Origin: Chloroflexota bacterium
Lineage (GTDB): Bacteria; Chloroflexota; UBA6077; FW602-bin22; JACPRP01
Assembly (NCBI GenBank): GCA_023480885.1
Contig: JAMCWX010000010.1
Location: 1 to 64,000, forward strand
Direction of reading: 5' to 3'
Length of the DNA: 64,000 bases
Below the pieces are notes generated by a model. The model had not been told where the DNA came from. It ran no database searches and saw only the letters and a program-made list of their open reading frames with translations. The translations under genes were made by a program, and so were the position numbers. Every line of letters starts with the position of its first letter. The first letter of the stretch is position 1. Below are positions 18,796-26,302 of the stretch, one piece after another.

Positions 18796-19274
18796 CCCAG
18801 CGGCGTCATTGCCACCACTCTGATGTGAGATGGAATGCCCAGCAAGTCCTTTACGCCCTGCTCGTCGAATACACCCACGAAACAGGTGCCTAACCCGACT
18901 TCCGTGGCCGCCAGCAAGATGTGATCCATCACTATGCCCACGTCCACCAGGTAGTAGTCTTGGCCATACATATGCCCCGACCTGGCGGGGTCGGCGCAGG
19001 CCACCAAGACGACTGGCGCCATCGCCAATCCCTTGGCCCCCGGGTTCGGATAATGTTCCGAGGCTTCGACGTTGCTCAGTTGCGCGAGTTTCTCTCTAGT
19101 CGCCTGATCGCGCACCACGATCAGCTTCCAGCACTGCTTGTTGGCCCAGGTGGGCGCCAGCCGCGCCGAGGCGAGCACCTCCCGCAGCTTCTCTTCCTCG
19201 ACAGGCTGGTCAGTATACTTGCGAACCGTCCTTCGTTCTTCAATTGCCTTTATCATAGCGGCTATCACCTCCAT
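18708..19274 (-). CDS. Nitroreductase family protein
   Basis: AIEERRTVRKYTDQPVEEEKLREVLASARLAPTWANKQCWKLIVV...VDVGIVMDHILLAATEVGLGTCFVG. Confidence 0.9.
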   Translation of the reverse strand: MEVIAAMIKAIEERRTVRKYTDQPVEEEKLREVLASARLAPTWANKQCWKLIVVRDQATREKLAQLSNVEASEHYPNPGAKGLAMAPVVLVACADPARSGHMYGQDYYLVDVGIVMDHILLAATEVGLGTCFVGVFDEQGVKDLLGIPSHIRVVAMTPLGYAERWPNPRPRNDIGEMVFEGSWRQQVS

Positions 19275-19321
19275 TTACCTGGACTGATTATTGCACGTAT
19301 CCTGGGCGCAAATCAACACCC

Positions 19322-19349
19322 TTGACAGAAAAGCAGACAAGAGTATACT
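19322..19349 (+). promoter_or_regulatory. Sigma70-type promoter for the acyl-CoA ligase
   Basis: TTGACA-N16-TATACT. Confidence 0.6.
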
Positions 19350-19395
19350 TTGACGTATTCTGCGAGCGAAGGATGAGCATCGGGGTCACGCAGCT

Positions 19396-20940
19396 ATGAA
19401 GTTCCATTATGGCAACACCGACGCAACACTCAACCTGGCCGAGGTCCTGGAAAACAACGCCAGGGCAAGGCCCCAGGCCATTGCCACGATCTGTCTCGGA
19501 TCGCAACTTACTTACGCCGAGACCAATACGGCGGCCAATCGCTTTGCCAATGGCTTACGGAACCTGGGCGTTGGCGAGGGCGACAGGGTTGCTGTTATGC
19601 TGCCCAATATCCCTGAGTTCGTCATCGCCTACTTCGCCGTCCTCAAGCTTGGCGGCACCGTCGTGCCTATGAACACGATGTTCAGGCAGATCGAGATTCG
19701 GTATATTCTGGAAGACTCGCAGGCCAAGGCGATGATCGTTTGGGAGCCTGTCATCGCCGAAGCGCTGAAGGCGTTGCCCCTTTGCCCTTCCTGTCGCCAC
19801 TGCATCGCCGTCGGCGACAATCCACCTCCAGGCACGCTGGCTCTGCAAGCGATCACGGAATCGTCGCCATCGGACCTGGCAACCTGCCAAACGCGAGAAA
19901 CAGATACCGCGGTGATCCTGTACACTTCAGGCACGACGGGCCGCTCCAAAGGCGCGGAACTCACTCACTTCAACATGCATAGCAACGCCACCACCGTGGC
20001 CGATATGATCGACATCCAGGACAGCGATAGGTTTGTCGCCACCTTACCTCTCTTTCACTCGTTCGGCCAGACCCACGTGATGAACGCCACTTTCGCACGT
20101 GGCGGGTCTATCATCCTTCACCCACGCTTCGAGGCCAGCCGAGTGCTCGAGTCCTTCCAGCGCGACGGCGCCACGCTGTTCGCTGGCGTGCCCACTATGT
20201 ACTTCTATTTGCTGCAGGCAGCCAGCACCGAGGGCATCGCGGCCAACAGCCTTCGCCTCTGCATCTCGGGAGGCGCCCCGCTGCCAGTCCCCGTGTTGCA
20301 CGAGTTCGAGAAGCGGTTCGGCGCGGTGATCCTCGAAGGCTACGGTCTTTCCGAGACGTCGCCGGTGGCCTGCTCCAACAGGCCCGATAGAGCCCGCAAG
20401 CCCGGCTCCATCGGCATTCCTATTCCTGGAGCCGAGATGCGCATCTTCGACGATCGGGGCCGCGAGCTGCCGGCGAACGAGGTTGGAGAGGTGGTCATTA
20501 GAGGACCGCTCATCATGAAAGGCTACTTGAACGAGCCCGAGGCCACAGCGGAGGCAATGCGCGACGACTGGTTCCACTCGGGCGACCTCGGATATCACGA
20601 CGAGGACGGCTACTTCTACATTGTCGATCGCAAGAAGGATATGATCCTCAAGTCCGGCTATAATGTCTATCCACGAGAGGTGGAGGAGATTCTCTACCGC
20701 CACCCGGCGGTTGCGGAGGCGGCTGTGGTCGGCGTGCCCGACGTTGCCAAGGGTGAAGAGGTCAAGGCTTACGTAGCGCTCAAAGCCGACGTCGCGGCGT
20801 CGGAAGAGGGGATCGTCGACCACTGTCGCAAACTGCTGTCAGCATATAAATGTCCCAAATACGTGGAGTTCTTGCCCTCCCTGCCCAAGAGCGCCACAGG
20901 AAAGATACTGCGCCGCGAACTGAGAAATCCGAGCTCATGA
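19396..20940 (+). CDS. Long-chain acyl-CoA ligase (AMP-binding)
   Basis: ILYTSGTTGRSKGAELTHFN, EGYGLSETSP, DWFHSGDLGYHDEDGYFYIVDRKKDMILKSGYNVYPREVEE, KSATGKILRREL. Confidence 0.95.
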   Translation: MKFHYGNTDATLNLAEVLENNARARPQAIATICLGSQLTYAETNTAANRFANGLRNLGVGEGDRVAVMLPNIPEFVIAYFAVLKLGGTVVPMNTMFRQIEIRYILEDSQAKAMIVWEPVIAEALKALPLCPSCRHCIAVGDNPPPGTLALQAITESSPSDLATCQTRETDTAVILYTSGTTGRSKGAELTHFNMHSNATTVADMIDIQDSDRFVATLPLFHSFGQTHVMNATFARGGSIILHPRFEASRVLESFQRDGATLFAGVPTMYFYLLQAASTEGIAANSLRLCISGGAPLPVPVLHEFEKRFGAVILEGYGLSETSPVACSNRPDRARKPGSIGIPIPGAEMRIFDDRGRELPANEVGEVVIRGPLIMKGYLNEPEATAEAMRDDWFHSGDLGYHDEDGYFYIVDRKKDMILKSGYNVYPREVEEILYRHPAVAEAAVVGVPDVAKGEEVKAYVALKADVAASEEGIVDHCRKLLSAYKCPKYVEFLPSLPKSATGKILRRELRNPSS

Positions 20941-21087
20941 AGGTGTCGCTGGTCGCGGCGCTGATGACGATTAACAAGATAATGCGGTCTTAAAGCAACC
21001 GGTCCCGCGGGAGGCCAGAGACGGCCTCCCCTACGACGTGTTCTATCCCGTAGTGGCGGCCGTCTCTGATATTTGCCTCTCTACTAT

Positions 21088-21105
21088 GGTGAACCTAGGT
21101 TCACC
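21088..21105. promoter_or_regulatory. 18-bp perfect palindrome containing GAAC-N4-GTTC (Gram-positive LexA-box-like)
   Basis: GGTGAACCTAGGTTCACC, 17 bp upstream of the ATG at 21122. Confidence 0.5.
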
Positions 21106-21121
21106 GACAGGAGATGAACGG

Positions 21122-21307
21122 ATGATAATCGACGCTTTGCTCAAGAATGAAGATGGACAGACGCTGGGGAAGTTGGTGGCTAACGAGAAGACATTCGCCA
21201 GCGGATCGCGAGGCTTTTTCGGCCAGGGCAAGATCGAGATCGACGGCAAGCGCTATCAGGCACAGGTGCAGCTCGTCGAGATCGGCTCCAAGGAACAGAA
21301 GAAATAA
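21122..21307 (+). CDS. 61-aa hypothetical protein
   Basis: MIIDALLKNEDGQTLGKLVANEKTFASGSRGFFGQGKIEIDGKRYQAQVQLVEIGSKEQKK; RBS-like CAGGAG upstream. Confidence 0.6.
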   Translation: MIIDALLKNEDGQTLGKLVANEKTFASGSRGFFGQGKIEIDGKRYQAQVQLVEIGSKEQKK

Positions 21308-21436
21308 CTGAGGCCCCTTTGGCGAGGGCCGACCTCCTGCCGAAAAAAGAGACTAACGGCGCTCCGATACGCATCAGAACGCCGTTAATCTGTATTGGGC
21401 AACTGCACGCCCATCTCTAGGTTTGACAGCCCGGGC

Positions 21437-21985
21437 TTACCACACGCGACCCATCATGCCACCCCAGCCGCCAAAGCCTCCAGTGCGGCCAGAGCGGAAG
21501 CCGCCCATCATACCGCCATAACCGCCCATCATGCCCCCGAAGCCACCACAGCCATAGCCATAGCCGCCAAAGCCCTGACCAGTTCCAGTGGCGTTGATGG
21601 CCGTCTTAATTCGGTCCGCCGCCTGCTGCAGCCACGCGTCAGCCTCATCCTGCGTGATATACCCGTACTTGACGCGAAGCTGAATCATGTCTTTCTCAGG
21701 GGCCAGCAGAGTATCGATTAGCTGCTGCTCGGTAGCCTTGCCCTGAGCGATCTGCACCAGCGACTTGCCCTGCTGAAGCTGGTTGACGATATCCTCTCGG
21801 GTCGTGCCGATGAGCTTGGCCACGAGATCGAGGTGGTAGCCGCCCATCATGCCCCAGCCGTACCCATACGGAGCGTTGCGGGGCGTTGGCGTTGCGGGCG
21901 CGGCGAAGATTGTCGTCGCCAGCACGGCCGAGACTAAGATCACCACCACGAGACTGCCCAGAAGCTTGAATTTCGAGATGTTCAT
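21437..21985 (-). CDS. Exported protein with Gly/Met-rich C-terminal tail
   Basis: N-terminal signal sequence; tail GFGGYGYGCGGFGGMMGGYGGMMGGFRSGRTGGFGGWGGMMGRVW. Confidence 0.7.
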   Translation of the reverse strand: MNISKFKLLGSLVVVILVSAVLATTIFAAPATPTPRNAPYGYGWGMMGGYHLDLVAKLIGTTREDIVNQLQQGKSLVQIAQGKATEQQLIDTLLAPEKDMIQLRVKYGYITQDEADAWLQQAADRIKTAINATGTGQGFGGYGYGCGGFGGMMGGYGGMMGGFRSGRTGGFGGWGGMMGRVW

Positions 21986-22078
21986 CGTTCACACCTCCTT
22001 TCCACTCTTGATTCTGTGGAAATCATAGCAGGCAAATGTGAATTACTTGTGAAGATGGCTTGAGGAGGTGATGAAGAT

Positions 22079-22693
22079 TCAGGCTGGAGACATAATCTTG
22101 TACGTGCACCGCGGGCCTTCGTCGAGAAGGCACTCGCTCATCTCTACCTCGGTCCCGAACAGCTTGCCCAGGAAGAGCAATTCCAGGCGGCAAATCTGGC
22201 GGTGGCGCAGCGCCACGCGATGGTAACGGCAGTTGTGCTCGTGCAGCAGGTAACCATCGGCCGTCTTCTCCCAGTCGGCCAATGAACCCGCGTTGCTCAG
22301 CAACCCCGCCAGGCTGGCGACCTTCTCTTCAAGGTTCTTGCCATTCATTTCAATGGCGTGCTGGCGGTACAGTCTATTGGCAAGCCGCTCGACGAGCTGC
22401 TTTATCTTGTCCTCACCGTCCATGGCCTCGATTTCTTCGAGGACCCAATCCAATAGCAGGTGGTAGCTTCTGGGGAAAAGCTCCTCGGCGCGCTCGGTGA
22501 GCGCATAGATGTTACGGGGGCGGCCCAACCGCTGCCTTTCCTCGTGCGACATCACCAGCGCATCCCGTTCCAGCACGCTAAGATGCTGGCGTATACACAT
22601 GGAAGTCAGGCCGAGATCTCGGGCTAGCTCGTCGACCGAGGCGCTACCCCTTCTCTTCAGAATGTCCAGTATCTCCTGTCGAGTGGCCTGCAT
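22079..22693 (-). CDS. SufR-like (DeoR/ArsR-type HTH) regulator with putative Fe-S ligand cysteines
   Basis: HTH ILDILKRRGSASVDELARDLGLTSMCIRQHLSVLERDALV; C-terminal CRYH...ICRLELLFLGKLFGTEVEMSECLLDEGPRCTY. Track ORF extends to 22870; Met at 22693 judged more likely. Confidence 0.75.
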   Translation of the reverse strand: MQATRQEILDILKRRGSASVDELARDLGLTSMCIRQHLSVLERDALVMSHEERQRLGRPRNIYALTERAEELFPRSYHLLLDWVLEEIEAMDGEDKIKQLVERLANRLYRQHAIEMNGKNLEEKVASLAGLLSNAGSLADWEKTADGYLLHEHNCRYHRVALRHRQICRLELLFLGKLFGTEVEMSECLLDEGPRCTYKIMSPA

Positions 22694-22811
22694 CTCTCGC
22701 AACTTGCCAGTCCTCCAAGGCGCATTTATGTTTACCCCGATTCTAACAGAAACGCGCTCTTTTGTGAAGTAAATTTGCTTGATAGCTTTATAACTTTTCC
22801 AAAGTATGTAC

Positions 22812-22840
22812 TTGACAAACTGGCCATGTCGTGCTAGTCT
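22812..22840 (+). promoter_or_regulatory. Sigma70-type promoter
   Basis: TTGACA-N17-TAGTCT, upstream of the 22882 gene. Confidence 0.65.
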
Positions 22841-22881
22841 AGATTCAGGCAGAGTAGCAGCTTTAGACAAGGAGGTGCCAG

Positions 22882-23160
22882 ATGAAGGTAATAGCAGACG
22901 TCAAATGCTACCATTGCGGGTTCATCTCGGGGCAGCTCGTCGGAGAGCAAAATGGTAGGATTCGGCCCGAATCCTTTCATCCAGTGGACAAATATCCTAG
23001 ACCGCTGCCGCGGTCGGGTGACATATTACGTTGTGGACGGTGTGGTGGGCCGGTATACCTCGAGGATGTACGCATCTATCACAAGCGCATTGTCGAGCCA
23101 ATTCCGCCGGCTCGCCGTGGCCGTCCTCGTGGCGCCAAGACTTTGGCCAAGGCCAGCTAG
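22882..23160 (+). CDS. Small two-CxxC zinc-ribbon-like protein
   Basis: CYHCG...LRCGRCGGPVY; RBS AGGAGG upstream. Confidence 0.7.
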   Translation: MKVIADVKCYHCGFISGQLVGEQNGRIRPESFHPVDKYPRPLPRSGDILRCGRCGGPVYLEDVRIYHKRIVEPIPPARRGRPRGAKTLAKAS

Positions 23161-23193
23161 TGCGCCGCCAGGTTTCTTGAAGGGGGAATTACT

Positions 23194-23631
23194 ATGTACA
23201 AGAAGATATTGGTTGCTCTAGACGGTACGCAGTCTACCGAGTCGGTGATCGATCACGTCGTCGACATCGCACGCGCTGAGAATTCAGAAGTCGTCTTACT
23301 CAACGTCCTGCCCGAGCCACGCGCTGAATATGTCAGCGGAATAGTCGTCACGCCATTAAAAGAGGCGGTCGAGCGATCGCTGGCGAAGGCGCAGGATTAC
23401 TTGCGCGGGATGTCCTGGCGGCTGGAACTCCACGGCATCAAAACGAAGCACGTCGTGAGATTGGGCGACCCGGCCGAGGAGATAATCAAATGCGCCGACC
23501 TTCACGAAGTCGACCTCATCGCCATGGTCCCGCATAAGCGACGCGGCCTGGATCGCATTTTCCACAGCAGCGTCTCCCACAAAGTGATGAGGTCTGTGCC
23601 CACGCCGATGTTGCTGCTTAATGCAGCGTAA
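23194..23631 (+). CDS. Universal stress protein (UspA family)
   Basis: MYKKILVALDGTQSTESVIDHVVDIA...; C-terminal HSSVSHKVMRSVPTPMLLL. Confidence 0.88.
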   Translation: MYKKILVALDGTQSTESVIDHVVDIARAENSEVVLLNVLPEPRAEYVSGIVVTPLKEAVERSLAKAQDYLRGMSWRLELHGIKTKHVVRLGDPAEEIIKCADLHEVDLIAMVPHKRRGLDRIFHSSVSHKVMRSVPTPMLLLNAA

Positions 23632-23666
23632 GAGCTGCTGAGGAAACCACTCCTTTCGGCAATCTT

Positions 23667-23780
23667 GCGGCGGTTGAAACCGCGCGCTACGCAAACTAAA
23701 CCCGCCCTTCGGCGGGTTGGGCCCGGGTCGAGTCGACGTAGGCCGACTTCGTTTAAATAGCGCGCGGTTTCAACCGCCGC
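23667..23780. repeat. Palindromic intergenic repeat element (MITE-like)
   Basis: 23-bp perfect inverted repeats GCGGCGGTTGAAACCGCGCGCTA (23667-23689) and TAGCGCGCGGTTTCAACCGCCGC (23758-23780), enclosing hairpin CCCGCCcttcGGCGGG. Confidence 0.8.
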
Positions 23781-23904
23781 GAGCCACAACGCCAGCATTG
23801 CCGCGCAAAAGGCTGACGCACACCCCGAATCAGAGAAACCCATTGACTCCTCATGTGCCTGATAGTATAATCGGCTTACGAAACGACGTTGCGGCAAACG
23901 AAAC

Positions 23905-24717
23905 ATGACCAGGAAGACGCCAAAGCCGAACACATCCAGCACAGACCTCGATCGCCATCGGAGCAGCATCCAATCCGTACGCCGTGCCGTGAGCCTGCTC
24001 AAGGCTTTCGAACCCAACCGGCCCGAGTTGGGCGTCTCGGAGCTCAGCCGAGCCGTTGGCCTGCATAAGACCACGGTATATCGCCTCCTCGTGACGCTCA
24101 AGGAGGAAGGCTTCGTCCAGCACAACCCGGCCAACGATAGGTATCGACTTGGCCCATCCCTCATCCGCGTGGGCCGCATCGCTCTCGACAGCGTGGACTT
24201 GAGCAAGCAGGCCATGCCGCATATGCGCGCTTTGGTCGACGAGGTCGGCGAAACCGCTATGCTGGAGATATGGGACGATAGACGCACGCTGGTTGTCGCC
24301 ACCGTCGATGGGCCGCGCTTCACGCACATCATCGCCCGCGCAGGTTACCATCTGCCCGCCCACGGCTCATCCGGCGGCAAAGCTATGCTGGCATTCCTGC
24401 CTTCGGAGGAAGTCGATAAGGTCCTCGCTAGGGAACTGAAGAAATACACTGAGAATACCTTTACCGATCCCGGGCGCCTGCGGGAGGAGTTGGCGCAGAT
24501 TCGCGCCACCGGGGTTTCCTATGACCGGCAAGAAATCGACATCGGCGTCTGCGCGATCAGCGTCCCTATCTTCGATCATCGTGGCGAAATAGCCGGCGCG
24601 CTCACCGTCGCCGGGCCGATGCAGCGGATACCACAGGGCGAAGACAGCGCCGTCAGGCAGCTCGTCAAGAAAGCCGGCGAAGCGATTTCACGAGAGCTGG
24701 GCTACCTGGCAAAATAG
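23905..24717 (+). CDS. IclR-family transcriptional regulator
   Basis: SVRRAVSLLKAFEPNRPELGVSELSRAVGLHKTTVYRLLVTL; effector domain AHGSSGGKAMLAFLP, GVCAISVPIFDHRGEIAGALTVAGP. Confidence 0.93.
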   Translation: MTRKTPKPNTSSTDLDRHRSSIQSVRRAVSLLKAFEPNRPELGVSELSRAVGLHKTTVYRLLVTLKEEGFVQHNPANDRYRLGPSLIRVGRIALDSVDLSKQAMPHMRALVDEVGETAMLEIWDDRRTLVVATVDGPRFTHIIARAGYHLPAHGSSGGKAMLAFLPSEEVDKVLARELKKYTENTFTDPGRLREELAQIRATGVSYDRQEIDIGVCAISVPIFDHRGEIAGALTVAGPMQRIPQGEDSAVRQLVKKAGEAISRELGYLAK

Positions 24718-24790
24718 CAGTTCCCGCGCTTCGCACGCTGCGCCGCTAAGCAAGACAAGTATCACGAATCTACATCAGGAGGACAAACTG

Positions 24791-25792
24791 ATGCGCCTGC
24801 CAAAGTTCGAGTGCTTTTATCCAAAGACCGTCGACGAGGCCTGCGCCTTCCTGGCTGAACACAAGGACCAGACTCGCATCATCGCCGGCGGCACAGATCT
24901 CGTGGTCGCACTCAAACAACGCCGCACCTTGCCTCAACACCTCCTCAACCTGAAATCGATCCCCGACCTCTCGCTCATCTCCTACGACCAGAAGACAGGC
25001 CTCTCGATCGGCGCCCTCGCCACCCTCGACGATGTCGCCAGGAATCCTGAAATCAAAAAGCTATACCCATCGCTGTCGCAAGCCGCGTCCCGCGTCGCTG
25101 CCCCGCAAATCCGAAACAAGGGCACCATCGGCGGCAACGTCGCCCTCGATTCGCGCTGCTGGTACTATAATCAGTCCGAGTTCTGGCGCTCCACCCGCCC
25201 GGCCTGCTTTAAGGCTGGTGGCGATTGCTGCTACGTGGTTAAGGGCGGCAAACAATGCTACTCCCTCATCTCCGCCGACACTGTCCCCGCCTTAATCACC
25301 CTCGACGCTTCCGTCGAGTTGGTCAGCAAGGCTGGCTCCCGTGTCGTGGCCGTCGAGAAGCTCTACACAGGCATCGGCCAGACCCCTAACGTCATCAAGG
25401 CCGACGAGATTCTCACTCGCGTCCTCGTACCCGCCTCCTCGCTCAAGGGCGTTTACATCAAGCACGCCTACCGCGGGGCCATCGACTTCCCGCTGATCGG
25501 CGTCGCCGTCTCCCTCTCCCTCAACGGTGGCAACACCGTCGAGGACGTGAGGATCGCCATCGGCGCAGCGACGCCCGCTCCAGTGAGAGCGGTCAAGGCA
25601 GAGGCCGTGCTCAAGGGCAAGGCTCTGAGTGACGAGCTGTTGGCCGAGGCGGGACAGGTGGCGACGAAGGAGGTAACTCCCATCGTCCACATCTTCGCGC
25701 CCGTCGCCTACAAGAGGAAAATGGTCGAAGTTCTGCTCAAGCGGGCTGTGGGGGCAGCGAACAGGGAACAGGGAATAGGGAGCAGGGAATAG
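24791..25792 (+). CDS. FAD subunit of a molybdenum hydroxylase, 4-hydroxybenzoyl-CoA reductase beta-like
   Basis: TRIIAGGTDLVVALKQR, RNKGTIGGNVALDSRC. Insert CWYYNQSEFWRSTRPACFKAGGDCCYVVKGGKQCY resembles the [4Fe-4S] loop of HcrB. Confidence 0.85.
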   Translation: MRLPKFECFYPKTVDEACAFLAEHKDQTRIIAGGTDLVVALKQRRTLPQHLLNLKSIPDLSLISYDQKTGLSIGALATLDDVARNPEIKKLYPSLSQAASRVAAPQIRNKGTIGGNVALDSRCWYYNQSEFWRSTRPACFKAGGDCCYVVKGGKQCYSLISADTVPALITLDASVELVSKAGSRVVAVEKLYTGIGQTPNVIKADEILTRVLVPASSLKGVYIKHAYRGAIDFPLIGVAVSLSLNGGNTVEDVRIAIGAATPAPVRAVKAEAVLKGKALSDELLAEAGQVATKEVTPIVHIFAPVAYKRKMVEVLLKRAVGAANREQGIGSRE

Positions 25793-25810
25793 GGAATGGG
25801 AGTACGAAGA

Positions 25811-26278
25811 ATGAAACAATTGATAGAACTCAAGGTCAACGGCGAGGTCTACGAGGTGGCTATCGAGTCCCACCGCACTTTACTAGAGGTGCTCCGCGAG
25901 AGCCTGGGCTTCGTCGGCACCAAGCGGGGCTGCGACGAGGGAACTTGCGGCGCGTGCACTGTTCTCGTCAATGGCAAGCCAATTCTGTCCTGCCTAATGC
26001 TGGCCACCGACGCCATCGGCGCGGAGATCGAGACGATCGAAGGGCAGGCAATCACTGGCAAGCCATCCCCCTTACAGAAGGCATTCGTCGATTATGGAGC
26101 CATTCAATGTGGCTTCTGCTCACCGGGAATGATACTGTCAGCCAAGGCACTGCTGCGTGAGAATCCTAAGCCAACTGAAAGAGAGATCAAGGAGGCAATC
26201 TCGGGCAACTTGTGCCGCTGCACTGGATACATCAAGATCGTCGAGGCCATCAAGGTTGCGGCTGAATCCAACGTCTAG
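25811..26278 (+). CDS. 2Fe-2S subunit of the molybdenum hydroxylase (HcrC/CoxS-like)
   Basis: GTKRGCDEGTCGACTVLVNGKPILSCL...IQCGFCSPGMILSAKALL...ISGNLCRCTGY. Confidence 0.93.
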   Translation: MKQLIELKVNGEVYEVAIESHRTLLEVLRESLGFVGTKRGCDEGTCGACTVLVNGKPILSCLMLATDAIGAEIETIEGQAITGKPSPLQKAFVDYGAIQCGFCSPGMILSAKALLRENPKPTEREIKEAISGNLCRCTGYIKIVEAIKVAAESNV

Positions 26279-26302
26279 CAGGCACAGGAGGATATTGTTG
26301 TC

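Noticed and set aside
20044-20823. 259-aa minus-strand ORF
   Set aside because: Antisense to the acyl-CoA ligase core motifs; spurious.
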